A stretch of 64,000 bases of DNA from NCBI GenBank assembly GCA_963726295.1, contig CAVSBW010000001.1:806001-870000 (forward strand). Reading direction: 5' to 3'. The translations under genes were made by a program, and so were the position numbers. Numbering within the stretch: position 1 is the first letter of the stretch; each line of letters opens with the position of its first letter. Source of the DNA: DASSQJ01 sp963726295. Its GTDB lineage: Bacteria > Actinomycetota > Actinomycetes > Actinomycetales > Dermatophilaceae. Positions 25,664 through 33,883 of the stretch are shown here, piece by piece. The notes under the pieces were generated by a model that did no database searches, had not been told where the DNA came from, and saw nothing but the letters and a program-made list of their open reading frames with translations.

Positions 25664-28026
25664 CCACCGACCTGGTCGACCACCGCAGCGGCGAGCTCGG
25701 GCACCCGGGCACGGTCGGCGCTCCGTCCGGCCTCCCAGGCAGAACGGAAAGCGGCCTCCCCGAGCGCGTCGCGTGCCGCCGCGAGCCCCCGGTCGGCCGT
25801 CTCGCGGGACGGCGGGAAGTGGGCGTCGACGGCGTCCGATGCCGTGAGCGTGGCCGCCGCGCCGAACAGCGTTGCGGCCACGACCGGGTCGCCCACGCGC
25901 CCCGCCACGCCGGCCAGCGCGGGCAGCGAGTAGCCGAGCGACCAGCTAAGCCGGTGGGCGACCGACAGCTCGAGCGCCTCGCCCAGCAGCCGGGCCGCCG
26001 CCGCGTCGTCCCCCCGCATCTCGGCCAGCGTGGCCGCCGTGTTGAGCGCGGTCGCGAGGGTGAACTCGTTCCCGAGCGCCCGGGCGTCCTCGACTGCGGC
26101 GTCGAGCAGCCGCAGCGCTGCCTCCGGGCGGCCCCCCACCATCGCGGCCTGGCCCCGTCCGATTCTCCGGTGTACGGAGATCCAGCCCGCCTCCTCGTCG
26201 TCGAGGCCAGGGCGCGCGCCGAGCAGCCGGGCGGCACCCTCCTCGTCACCGGAGAAGGCGGCTGCGAGACCGGCGAGGGCCGACGCCTCGGTGGCGAGCA
26301 GAGGGTCGCCCGACCGCTCCGCGGCCGGCACCGCGACCGACGCCTCACGCCCCATCCCCGCGACGTCGCCGACGACGAGCAGCAGCCCCATCCGCCCGAC
26401 GCCGGCCCACGCGAGAGCGGGGTCCGAGCCGGCTCCCGCGACGAGGTCGAGCCACGCGAGGCCCTCACGCACCCGGCCGCGGATGCCGAGGTAGAGCCAG
26501 AGGGCACCGACGAGCTCGGCCGCGTCGCGGAGGCGGTCCAGCTCGAGCAGCCGCAGCAGTGCCGAGCGGAAGTTGGCGTGGTCCGCCTCCAGCCTGTCCA
26601 GCACCGGCCCGACGTCGCGCTGCTGCAGCCGCCGGTGGGCGGCGACCGCCCGGTCGTGGAAGTGCCCGGCGTGGGCGTCGGCCGCGGCCACGGCCTCTCC
26701 GTCCCCGCGCAGCCGGGCGAGGGCGTACTGCCGCACCGGCTCGAGCAGCCGGAAGCGAGGCTCTCCATCGGGTGGCGGCGTCGGGGTGACGAGGGACTGC
26801 TCGACGAGCCGGGCCAGCGGGCCGATCACGTCGCCGGTGGGCACGTGCGCGACCGCCTCCACCGAGCCCAGGGAGAAGCCGCCGGAGAAGGTGGCCAGCC
26901 GGCCGAGGAGGGCGGCATCGAGCGGGTCCAGCAGCTCGACGCTCCAGTCGAGCACCGCGGTCATCGTCCGCTGGCGGTCGGGGAGGTCGCGCGGACCCCC
27001 GACGGCGAGGTCGAGGCCGTGCTCGTCGAGCCGCCCGAGCAGCGCGGCGGGGGGAAGCAGCCGGGTCGCCGCGGCCGCCAGCTCGAGGGCGAGGGGGATG
27101 CCGTCCAGTCGGCGGCTGATGGCCGCGATGACCGGCGCCGTCTGCGAGGTGAGCTCCACCGCGACCCCGGACGCCGCGGCCCGGTCGAGGAACATCTGCA
27201 CCGCGGGTGAGCGCGCCACCTCGTCGACGGCGTCGCCCGCCGGGAGGGCCAGCGGGAGCACGGGCACCTCGCGCTCGGCGCGCACCCGCAACGGTGCGCG
27301 GCTCGTCGCGATGACGACGAGGTCGGGGGTGAGCGCCACGAGCTCGGCGAGCAGCGGTGCGGCAGTGAGGACCTGCTCGAGGTTGTCGAGCACCGCCGTG
27401 ACCCGACGCCCGGTGAGGGCCGCGGCGAGGCCCTGCGGTGACCGACCACCGGGCGCGTCGGGCAGCCCGAGGGCAGCGGCCAGACGGGGGAGGACAGCCG
27501 ATGCCTCCCGCACGGGCGCGAGGTCGACGAAGACGGCCGGGCCGTCACGGCCGTCGGCGGCCGAGCCGAGCACCTCTCTGGCCAGGCGCGTCTTGCCGAC
27601 GCCCCCGGGGCCGGTCAGCGTGACGAGCCGGGCGCCGGACGCCACGTGGGCGAGGACGGCCGCCACGTCCGACTCGCGGCCGACGGTCGTGGTCGGGAAC
27701 GGTGGCGACACCACCGCCGCGGCCGTCCGCGCGGCACCGGTCTCCCCTCCGCCGGGCGCGGACGCGGTGCGCGGGTCCGACGACTGGCGGCGGCCCGGCA
27801 CGGCACTCACGAGGGCCGCCCGCTCCTCGTCGTCCAGCCGGAGGGCGTCGGCCAGGGCGCGCACCGTGTGCGGGTAGGGACGGCGCCGCTCGCCTCGCTC
27901 CAGGGCGCCGATCGCCTTGGCGGTGACTCCGGCCCGCTCGGCCAGCTCCTCCTGCGTCAGGGACCGCGACTCCCGCAGCCGCCGCAGCGTGCCGGCGAAC
28001 GCCCCCGCACCCCGTTCCTCCGTCAC
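25636..28026 (-). CDS. XRE-type regulator with NB-ARC-like ATPase and TPR region
   Basis: This 796-aa protein has three parts. The first is an N-terminal Cro/XRE helix-turn-helix (about 12-70: LRRLRESRSLTQEELAERAG, AIGALERGERRRP). The second is a STAND-type ATPase with GPGGVGKTRLAR at about 139-150 and NLEQV/LPLALPAG further on. The third is a long Ala-rich TPR-like C-terminal half. This resembles AfsR-like signal-integrating regulators with XRE replacing SARP. Its GTG start at 28026 follows TACCGT by 6 nt, so the mRNA is probably leaderless. The target is unknown. Confidence 0.88.
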   Translation of the reverse strand: MTEERGAGAFAGTLRRLRESRSLTQEELAERAGVTAKAIGALERGERRRPYPHTVRALADALRLDDEERAALVSAVPGRRQSSDPRTASAPGGGETGAARTAAAVVSPPFPTTTVGRESDVAAVLAHVASGARLVTLTGPGGVGKTRLAREVLGSAADGRDGPAVFVDLAPVREASAVLPRLAAALGLPDAPGGRSPQGLAAALTGRRVTAVLDNLEQVLTAAPLLAELVALTPDLVVIATSRAPLRVRAEREVPVLPLALPAGDAVDEVARSPAVQMFLDRAAASGVAVELTSQTAPVIAAISRRLDGIPLALELAAAATRLLPPAALLGRLDEHGLDLAVGGPRDLPDRQRTMTAVLDWSVELLDPLDAALLGRLATFSGGFSLGSVEAVAHVPTGDVIGPLARLVEQSLVTPTPPPDGEPRFRLLEPVRQYALARLRGDGEAVAAADAHAGHFHDRAVAAHRRLQQRDVGPVLDRLEADHANFRSALLRLLELDRLRDAAELVGALWLYLGIRGRVREGLAWLDLVAGAGSDPALAWAGVGRMGLLLVVGDVAGMGREASVAVPAAERSGDPLLATEASALAGLAAAFSGDEEGAARLLGARPGLDDEEAGWISVHRRIGRGQAAMVGGRPEAALRLLDAAVEDARALGNEFTLATALNTAATLAEMRGDDAAAARLLGEALELSVAHRLSWSLGYSLPALAGVAGRVGDPVVAATLFGAAATLTASDAVDAHFPPSRETADRGLAAARDALGEAAFRSAWEAGRSADRARVPELAAAVVDQVGGQEPRTRAT

Positions 28027-28032
28027 GAGCAG

Positions 28033-28038
28033 ACGGTA
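28033..28038 (-). promoter_or_regulatory. -10 hexamer TACCGT, leaderless start
   Basis: On the minus strand TACCGT ends 6 nt before GTG 28026 of the XRE regulator; no Shine-Dalgarno is present. Confidence 0.5.
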
Positions 28039-28182
28039 GCGACCTCTCGCGGGAAGCGGAACGGCATTCGTGGGTGTGGGGGTCGCGTGGCGGCGCTGTG
28101 GGTGGGGTGCGCCGCCCTCCGGCCCGAGGCTGGATCACGAGCCGGAGGACTCGCCACCGGCCCCCTCGAGAAGGAGCCGACA

Positions 28183-28653
28183 GTGTCCGCTCGCACCACC
28201 ACCACCCCCACCACCCCCGCCATCCCCGCCACCCCCCGTCCCACCCCGTCATCCGGTGGGTCCCATCGCCCCCGCTCAACGTCGTACGCGCGCCAGGTGA
28301 CCGGAGTCCTCCTCGTCGCGTTCACCCTCTCCGCCGCCCACACGGTGTACTCCTCGGTGGCCGGCATCGCCGACCCCACGTTCGGTGTGGACGACCCGCT
28401 GGCCTGGGCCTTCTACGGAGTGGCCTTCGGTGTCACTGCCCTCGCCGGCCGACCGGCGCGCTGGTCGCAGGCGGTGGTGCTCGCCGTCCTCGCCGTGCTC
28501 CTCGTCGTGTCGGTCTTCGTCTACCCCACGATGTTCGGTCCGGAGCAGCAGACGGTGTTCGGCTGGTTCGAGAACGACGTCTACGTCGCGCTCCTCGTCG
28601 TCGCCGCCCACCTGTCCGTGCTCCGGTGGCGCCGGGTCGGGATCCGCGGCTGA
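28183..28653 (+). CDS. Small membrane protein, unknown function
   Basis: This 156-aa protein begins at GTG 28183, preceded by AAGGAG (28171-28176). The first about 35 residues are a Thr/Pro-rich, disordered N-terminus; four predicted membrane helices follow (QVTGVLLVAFTLSAAHTVY, AWAFYGVAFGVTALAG, AVVLAVLAVLLVVSVFVY and VYVALLVVAAHLSVL). I do not recognise the family. It is followed by a perfect 30-bp palindromic terminator. Confidence 0.75.
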   Translation: MSARTTTTPTTPAIPATPRPTPSSGGSHRPRSTSYARQVTGVLLVAFTLSAAHTVYSSVAGIADPTFGVDDPLAWAFYGVAFGVTALAGRPARWSQAVVLAVLAVLLVVSVFVYPTMFGPEQQTVFGWFENDVYVALLVVAAHLSVLRWRRVGIRG

Positions 28654-28664
28654 GGACGTCCAGA

Positions 28665-28694
28665 GGCCCCGGCCGGGTCGACCCGGCCGGGGCC
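28665..28694. terminator. Perfect 30-bp palindrome, bidirectional terminator
   Basis: A 15-bp arm beginning GGCCCCGG is followed directly by its exact complement, with no spacer, between two convergent genes. TTGT follows on the plus strand. Confidence 0.8.
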
Positions 28695-28731
28695 TTGTCG
28701 CGGGTGCAGGGGCCCGCGTTCCCGGTTGGCG

Positions 28732-29319
28732 TCAGGCGGTCGCCGGGATCTTCTCGGCCTCGGGGGCCTCGAGCAGCTCGGCCTTGTGGCCGTGGCGGAA
28801 GCCGAGGATGCCCAGGACGAGCATCAGGGCGGCGCCGACGAAGGCGGTGATGCCGGCCCAGAAGGCGATGGTGCCGATCACGCCGAAGGCGTAGGCGTTG
28901 AGGAGCATGCCCCGCAGCGTGCTGCCCATGAAGAGGGTCTGGCGCAGCTGGCCGAGGTCCTGGGTCTCCTGCGAGGTGGGGTCGGCCTTGAGTGCCTGCA
29001 TGTACTCGCCAGAGACCTGGGAGTAGGTGCGGCCGTCGGAGGACTCGTTCATGTGGACGAGGATGTAGTAGTCGGCGTACGCCTTGGCCTGCTCACCGGT
29101 GGTCATCTGCTGTCCGGCGTACTGGGTGAGGTTCGCCTTCATCTCGGGTGTGGTGAGTGCATCCTCCGCCGGCATCGTGATCTGCTGTGCGGCGAGCTGG
29201 TCGTGCACGTTCGAGGAGGCGAAGCTCGAGGCCCACATGAGGAGGCCGCCGGCAACGAGCAGCACGGCGGCGAGGATGATTCCGGTCCAGGAGACGAGCT
29301 TGTCGATGGTGCTACGCAT
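28732..29319 (-). CDS. Membrane protein with large extracytoplasmic loop
   Basis: This 195-aa protein has one N-terminal helix (TGIILAAVLLVAGGLLMWAS), an about 90-residue polar loop with QQITMPAEDALTTPEMKANL and YYILVHMNESSDGRTYSQV, and two C-terminal helices ending in a His/Lys-rich tail. Similar proteins are common in actinobacteria and have no assigned role. The start MRSTIDKL at 29319 has GGGCAGGA upstream and fits better than the longer frame to 29388. The promoter region to its right contains a TACTAC/GTAGTA palindrome. Confidence 0.78.
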   Translation of the reverse strand: MRSTIDKLVSWTGIILAAVLLVAGGLLMWASSFASSNVHDQLAAQQITMPAEDALTTPEMKANLTQYAGQQMTTGEQAKAYADYYILVHMNESSDGRTYSQVSGEYMQALKADPTSQETQDLGQLRQTLFMGSTLRGMLLNAYAFGVIGTIAFWAGITAFVGAALMLVLGILGFRHGHKAELLEAPEAEKIPATA

Positions 29320-29391
29320 CTGGTTTTCCTGCCCTTTCGAAGGCCGGGTCGCGGCCCTCCGTTGGTGGTCTGATCTTGCGGTCAACAAACT

Positions 29392-29408
29392 ACTACTCGT
29401 CGTAGTAA
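29392..29408. promoter_or_regulatory. 17-bp inverted repeat between divergent genes
   Basis: TACTAC-TCGTC-GTAGTA is a perfect 6-bp dyad between the membrane-protein gene at 29319 (minus) and the GlsB-like gene at 29618 (plus). The TACTAC/GTAGTA form recalls BlaI/MecI-type operators, but no such regulator is in the window. Confidence 0.45.
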
Positions 29409-29617
29409 ATGGCGCGCGATCCCGGTGTCTGCTGCCTCACACCGGGACTCGTCCACCAGCGTCGGCCGCCGTGCCTCGCCACCTCGGCCTCGGTGCCGCG
29501 CCGGTGGCCGGCCACCCGAGCGCGTCGCCGCACGCCTGGCCGACCGGCACGCCCGACGCCCGGTCCGGCGCCCGGTCCGGCGCCGCCGCGGCGCGGGCAC
29601 TGATCTACGCTGCCTCC

Positions 29618-29881
29618 ATGCTCATCCTCGGGATCATCCTCTTCGGCATGCTCGTCGGCGCGGCCGCACAGCTCATCCTCGGCCGCGGGGGCGAGGGCAT
29701 CAACTGGACGGTCGCCCTGGCCGCGGGGCTCATCGGCTCGTTCCTCGGTGGCCTCCTCGCCAGCCTGCTGTCCGGCGACGGGCTCTCGCTGCGTCCGAGC
29801 GGCATCATCGGCTCGATCGTCGGCGCAGTCGTCGTCACGGCCGGGTGGCACTGGTGGCAGCGCCGGGGCGCCACCGCCTGA
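29618..29881 (+). CDS. GlsB/YeaQ/YmgE-type small membrane protein
   Basis: This 87-aa protein has three helices and the family pattern GIILFGMLVGAAAQLILG, then INWTVALAAGLIGSFLGGLL, then GIIGSIVGAVVVTAGWHWW. The family is often called transglycosylase-associated and is linked to general stress, but no enzymatic activity is established. ATG 29618 is the only start that gives the standard N-terminus. It overlaps the start region of the following lipoprotein gene. Confidence 0.85.
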   Translation: MLILGIILFGMLVGAAAQLILGRGGEGINWTVALAAGLIGSFLGGLLASLLSGDGLSLRPSGIIGSIVGAVVVTAGWHWWQRRGATA

Positions 29882-30885
29882 CCGGGCGCGCGGGCCGGGC
29901 GGTCGCGTTCGCCGCGGCACCGGCCCTGCTGCTCGGTGCGTGCTCCGAGGACCTCCCGCGCGGGACCGCCACGTACGGGTCCGGCCCGGTGCTCGTCACC
30001 GCGGGCATCAGGTACGCGCAGGCCCCCGACGGGTGGCGTGACCCGACGCTCGACCTCTACGTACCCGGCGACACGGGGGACCCGCCGCTGGCCGTCATCG
30101 TGCCCGAGCCCGGCTCGGACCCGGCGGTGTACGAGACGCTGGCCCGCGGGGCCGCCGACCGTGGTGTCGCCGCCGCCGTGGTGCGTTGGGGCGTCGAGGA
30201 CCCGGCGCTCGTGACCCTCGCCGGGCGATCCACCCCCGACGTCGTCGCGCAGACCGAGCAGGTCAACGCCGAGGTCGGGTGTGCCGTGGCCGCGGCGGCC
30301 GCCCAGGCCGGTCCGGGCGTCGGGTCGCCCACCCGGCCCCTCCTCGTCGTCGGGCACGGCAGCGGCGCCAACGCCGCGGGCATGGCCGCGCTCACGCCGG
30401 TCGGCCGGTTCGCCGGCTGCTTCGCGCCCGCGGGCTCGCCGCACGTGGCGGCCGCCCTCCTCTGGGACGGCGACTGGCTCGGTACCGTCGCGGGCGACTC
30501 CCTGGGGCCGGATGCCGCTCGCTTCCTCGCCGCCTACAGCCCGTGGCCCTCGGTCGACACGATGCCGATGACGACCTACGTCGAGGCGGGGGTCAACGCG
30601 AACCGGCTGGAGGGCCAGGCGGTCCAGGCCGGCCCAGGTAGCGAGTACCTGAGGACGCGGGACCCCACCGGCGAGCTGATCTCCGACCTGCGCGACGTCG
30701 ACGCCTTCGCCGACGGCGCGGTCGACCCGGTGGACGTAACCCGGGCGTTTGCCGTGGGCATGGGCAACGGAGAGGTCGTCAACCGGGAGCGGGAGGTCCA
30801 CGGCGAGGGCGACCCGGACACGCTGGGGCCACGGGTGCGCGCGATGCTCGTCGACAGCGTGGCCCAGCTCGCCGTGGGTGGCTGA
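29845..30885 (+). CDS. Lipoprotein with alpha/beta-hydrolase-like core
   Basis: About 346 aa. The N-terminus has a basic region (PGRHRLTGRAGR), a hydrophobic core and the lipobox LLLGAC, so it is probably a membrane-anchored lipoprotein. A GHGSG nucleophile-elbow-like motif (VVGHGSGANAAGMAAL) with preceding strands suggests an alpha/beta hydrolase or esterase fold. The start is uncertain: no ATG is available, and GTG 29845 or 29854 gives a sensible signal peptide while overlapping the previous gene. A strong hairpin follows. Confidence 0.7.
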   Translation: MALVAAPGRHRLTGRAGRAVAFAAAPALLLGACSEDLPRGTATYGSGPVLVTAGIRYAQAPDGWRDPTLDLYVPGDTGDPPLAVIVPEPGSDPAVYETLARGAADRGVAAAVVRWGVEDPALVTLAGRSTPDVVAQTEQVNAEVGCAVAAAAAQAGPGVGSPTRPLLVVGHGSGANAAGMAALTPVGRFAGCFAPAGSPHVAAALLWDGDWLGTVAGDSLGPDAARFLAAYSPWPSVDTMPMTTYVEAGVNANRLEGQAVQAGPGSEYLRTRDPTGELISDLRDVDAFADGAVDPVDVTRAFAVGMGNGEVVNREREVHGEGDPDTLGPRVRAMLVDSVAQLAVGG

Positions 30886-30888
30886 GGG

Positions 30889-30928
30889 GGCCCGCCGCCG
30901 ACCACCGGTGGTGGCACCGCGGCGGGCC
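30889..30928. terminator. Bidirectional hairpin between convergent genes
   Basis: GGCCCGCCGC (30889-30898) pairs with GCGGCGGGCC (30919-30928), and the loop contains a further CCACCGGTGG dyad. It serves the lipoprotein gene and the convergent secreted-protein gene. Confidence 0.7.
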
Positions 30929-30933
30929 GGACC

Positions 30934-31335
30934 TCACGGTGCCAGCGGGGAGTTGGGGCAGCTGAACAACGCCTCGAAGTTGACGACGCCGCTGCACTCG
31001 GCTCCGTTCCACTGCGCCTGCTCGGCGATCTCGCCGTTCGGGCCGACGATGAAGGTGGCGACGTCGGCGACCCCGTCGCCGTCGAAGTCGAGGCCGATGA
31101 GGCCGGAGAAGCCCTCGCCCGTGTCGAAGTCGATGAGGCCCGCCTCCGCCCGCTTCAGGACGCCGCGGCTGGCCCACACCACCTCGTCGGTGTTGGCGTC
31201 GATGACCACCTGCACACCGGCGCTCTGGTTCTTCTTGCTGATGTTGACGCACTCGTGGGCGTACGCGGCTCCCGAACCGGCGACGAACATGCCCACCGCC
31301 GTCGCAGCCACGAGACCTGAACGGGCGATCCTCAT
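30934..31335 (-). CDS. Small secreted protein
   Basis: This 133-aa protein starts at MRIARSGL (31335), with a near-ideal GGAGGAG upstream. The signal peptide ends at GSGAAYA-HE. The mature part has VQVVIDANTDEVVWAS and FSGLIGLDFDGDGVADVA, where DFDGDGVAD resembles an EF-hand/FG-GAP-like calcium loop. Cysteines near the two ends (HECVN, AECSG, FSCPN) could form disulfides. I do not recognise the family. Confidence 0.75.
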   Translation of the reverse strand: MRIARSGLVAATAVGMFVAGSGAAYAHECVNISKKNQSAGVQVVIDANTDEVVWASRGVLKRAEAGLIDFDTGEGFSGLIGLDFDGDGVADVATFIVGPNGEIAEQAQWNGAECSGVVNFEALFSCPNSPLAP

Positions 31336-31548
31336 GGGTTCTCCTCCTGACCCCGGTTTCCTGCGAACCGGCTCCCTGACACGGTCCTCGCTCGGCAGGT
31401 GGCTGGCAACGGCCCGAAATGACCAGTTGATGGCGTCGTGCATGGCCCGATCAGGCCGGTACGGCGCCACCCAGCCGAGTCGACTACTCGACGAGAACCC
31501 CTGTCGGTCAGGCCGACTGGATGAGGGTTGACGTCTCAGGCCGGACCT

Positions 31549-32547
31549 TCAGCCGCAGCCGCCCTGACCCAGGACGGCCAGCGCGTACCGGTCGCCGTCC
31601 TCCCAGTCGCGCTGGTTCTGGTGCTCGGCGGCCATGAGCTGGGACCGGTCGCTGGGGTGGTCGGCGCCCACGACGTGCCCGAGCTCGTGCATGACGACCG
31701 CGATGGCCGACCAGCGCCGTAGCGGAGTCAGCTCGGGCGCGAGCTGGGGGCCGTCGAGCTGTACCTGCCCGGTCACGTAGGTCCATCGCCCCTCCGGGCC
31801 TGACAGGGAGACCGCCCCCCCGACACCGGCCGTGGTGCCCTCGAGCCGGGGGACCTCCCGGGGATCGGTCCAGGCGACCAGCACGGGTGCGAGGTCCGAG
31901 CCGTAGCGGTCCGGCACGCTCAGCGGCCGGTTCGCGCTCGGCGCCTCGTCGGTCAGCCCGTCGTAGACGAAGACGAGCCCGGTCGCGGCACTGACCCGGG
32001 CCACGGCATCGTGGACGACGTCGACGCCGATGGAACCGACACCGTGCTCGCGGACCACGTAGTGGATGGGGCGGCACGGGTCGAACCGGACCGGCTCCCC
32101 GGTGCCGGGCTGGGTGTCCATGAACGCGTACCGGTCCGCCGGCGGCGCGCTACCGACCGCGACCACCGGAGCGAGCCGACCGCCGGCGACCGGCGGCGGG
32201 GCCGCCGTCACCGGGGCGCTGCTGGAGTAGGTGACGGTGTCGAGGGCGACGCGGGCGAGATCCGGCAGCGGCGAGATGCTGATGGCGGCCGCCAGCGCGA
32301 CGAGGAGGAGGAGCACCCGGGTGCGCGGCCGCCGCACGCGCACCGAGGAGCCCTGGTGGGAGGGACGGCCGCGGACCCCTGCGGGGTCGCCGGGCCGCAC
32401 CCGGGTGTCGGCCCCGCGCATGAACTCCGAGAAGCCCTCGGGGTCCTCGCGCTGCCACTGCTCGAGCAGGTGGTGGAGGGCGGAGTCGGTCGCGGACGGG
32501 TCCGGGGTGTCGGGTCCGTCCGAGTCGGGTCGGCCCCCCATCGGCAT
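31549..32547 (-). CDS. Membrane-anchored matrixin-like zinc metalloprotease
   Basis: This 332-aa protein has an Arg-rich cytoplasmic N-terminal region, one helix (RVLLLLVALAAAISISPLP) and an outward C-terminal domain. The domain carries the extended zinc motif HELGHVVGADH (about residue 292) followed by SQLM, matching HExxHxxGxxH plus a Met-turn of metzincin peptidases. RFDPCRPIHYVV at the start of the domain is typical of actinobacterial matrixin-like proteins. It probably cleaves surface or extracellular protein. TACCGT lies 6 nt before ATG 32547, indicating a leaderless mRNA. Confidence 0.85.
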   Translation of the reverse strand: MPMGGRPDSDGPDTPDPSATDSALHHLLEQWQREDPEGFSEFMRGADTRVRPGDPAGVRGRPSHQGSSVRVRRPRTRVLLLLVALAAAISISPLPDLARVALDTVTYSSSAPVTAAPPPVAGGRLAPVVAVGSAPPADRYAFMDTQPGTGEPVRFDPCRPIHYVVREHGVGSIGVDVVHDAVARVSAATGLVFVYDGLTDEAPSANRPLSVPDRYGSDLAPVLVAWTDPREVPRLEGTTAGVGGAVSLSGPEGRWTYVTGQVQLDGPQLAPELTPLRRWSAIAVVMHELGHVVGADHPSDRSQLMAAEHQNQRDWEDGDRYALAVLGQGGCG

Positions 32548-32553
32548 GGGCCA

Positions 32554-32559
32554 ACGGTA
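32554..32559 (-). promoter_or_regulatory. -10 hexamer TACCGT, leaderless start
   Basis: Minus-strand TACCGT ends 6 nt before ATG 32547 of the metalloprotease gene. Confidence 0.5.
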
Positions 32560-32744
32560 GGCCGTGGGGGGCGTCGGCGCAGGTGAACGGGCCGCGGCGG
32601 ACAGGCCGGATGCCCGGGAGCCGGCGCAGGTGCCCCGATGCCGTGCTGCCCGTGGTGCTCGCCGACATCCGCTCCGAGCAAGGCCGGTCGAGACAGCCGA
32701 CGACGACGAGGTACCCGGCGCCCCGTGAGGGGCCCAACGCCGCC

Positions 32745-32750
32745 TACGGT
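32745..32750 (+). promoter_or_regulatory. -10 hexamer TACGGT, leaderless start
   Basis: TACGGT ends 6 nt before ATG 32757 of the aldo/keto reductase gene; no Shine-Dalgarno is seen. Confidence 0.5.
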
Positions 32751-32756
32751 GGCGAC

Positions 32757-33767
32757 ATGGAGTTTCGATACCTCGGCAACAGCGGACTGAAGATCTCGGA
32801 GATCACCTACGGCAACTGGCTGACCCACGGGTCCCAGGTCGAGAACGAGGCGGCGGCCGCCTGCGTTCGGGCGGCCCTGGACCACGGCATCAGCACCTTC
32901 GACACCGCCGACGTCTACGCCAACACCCAGGCGGAGAGCGTCCTCGGGCAGGCCCTGAAGGGCGAGCGCCGCGAGAGCCTGGAGATCTTCACCAAGGTCT
33001 ACTGGCCCACCGGCCCCGGTGGCAAGAACGACACCGGGCTGTCCCGCAAGCACATCATGGAGTCGGTGAACGGTTCGCTCCGTCGCCTAGAAACCGACTA
33101 CGTCGACCTCTACCAGGCCCACCGCTACGACACGGAGACCCCGCTCGAGGAGACGATGCAGGCCTTCGCCGACGTCGTGCGGCAGGGCAAGGCGCTCTAC
33201 ATCGGCGTGAGCGAGTGGACCGCCGACCAGATCCGCGCGGGCCACGCCCTCGCGCAGGACCTCGGCATCCAGCTCATCTCCAGCCAGCCGCAGTACTCGA
33301 TGCTGTGGCGCGTCATCGAGGGCGAGGTCGTTCCCGCCTGCGAGGAGCTCGGCATCAGCCAGATCGTGTGGAGCCCCATCGCCCAGGGCGTGCTCACCGG
33401 CAAGTACAAGCCGGGGGAGGCCCCGCCCCAGGGGTCGCGCGCCACCGACGACAAGGGCGGCGCCAACATGATCAAGCGGTTCATGGACGACGACCTGCTC
33501 ACCCGGGTTCAGAAACTCCAGCCGGTGGCCGACGACTGTGGGCTCACCATGGCCCAGCTGGCCATCGCCTGGGTGCTCCAGAACGACAACGTCGCTGCCG
33601 CGCTCGTCGGCGCCTCGAGGCCGGAGCAGGTCGAGAGCAACGTCAAGGCGGCCGGCGTGAAGCTCGACGGCTCGGTGATGAGCGCGATCGACGAGGCGCT
33701 CGGCGACGCCGTCGTGACCGACCCGGCGATGACCGAGCAGAACGCACCGGCCCTCCGTCCGGTCTGA
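32757..33767 (+). CDS. Aldo/keto reductase (Kv-beta/YghZ-like)
   Basis: This 336-aa TIM-barrel oxidoreductase uses NADPH. It starts MEFRYLGNSGLKISEITYG and carries the catalytic pattern FDTADVYAN (Asp, Tyr), the Lys in EIFTKVYWP, and His in YQAHRYD; the C-terminal NADPH-binding stretch includes LVGASRPEQVESNV. This layout matches AKR6/AKR14-like proteins, which reduce reactive aldehydes. It stands alone. A second, clearly different aldo/keto reductase lies at 43124. Confidence 0.92.
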   Translation: MEFRYLGNSGLKISEITYGNWLTHGSQVENEAAAACVRAALDHGISTFDTADVYANTQAESVLGQALKGERRESLEIFTKVYWPTGPGGKNDTGLSRKHIMESVNGSLRRLETDYVDLYQAHRYDTETPLEETMQAFADVVRQGKALYIGVSEWTADQIRAGHALAQDLGIQLISSQPQYSMLWRVIEGEVVPACEELGISQIVWSPIAQGVLTGKYKPGEAPPQGSRATDDKGGANMIKRFMDDDLLTRVQKLQPVADDCGLTMAQLAIAWVLQNDNVAAALVGASRPEQVESNVKAAGVKLDGSVMSAIDEALGDAVVTDPAMTEQNAPALRPV

Positions 33768-33871
33768 CCGGAGCCGGTTCGGACGGCGGGCCGGTTCAGG
33801 ACCCGACGAGAGCAGCGTCGAGCAGCCGGGGTTCGGACTCCGGGTCGCCGACCTCTGTCAGTGGTCCCCCG

Positions 33872-33877
33872 TAGGCT
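33872..33877 (+). promoter_or_regulatory. -10 hexamer TAGGCT, leaderless start
   Basis: TAGGCT ends 6 nt before ATG 33884 of the third DUF222/HNH gene. Confidence 0.5.
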
Positions 33878-33883
33878 CTCTTC

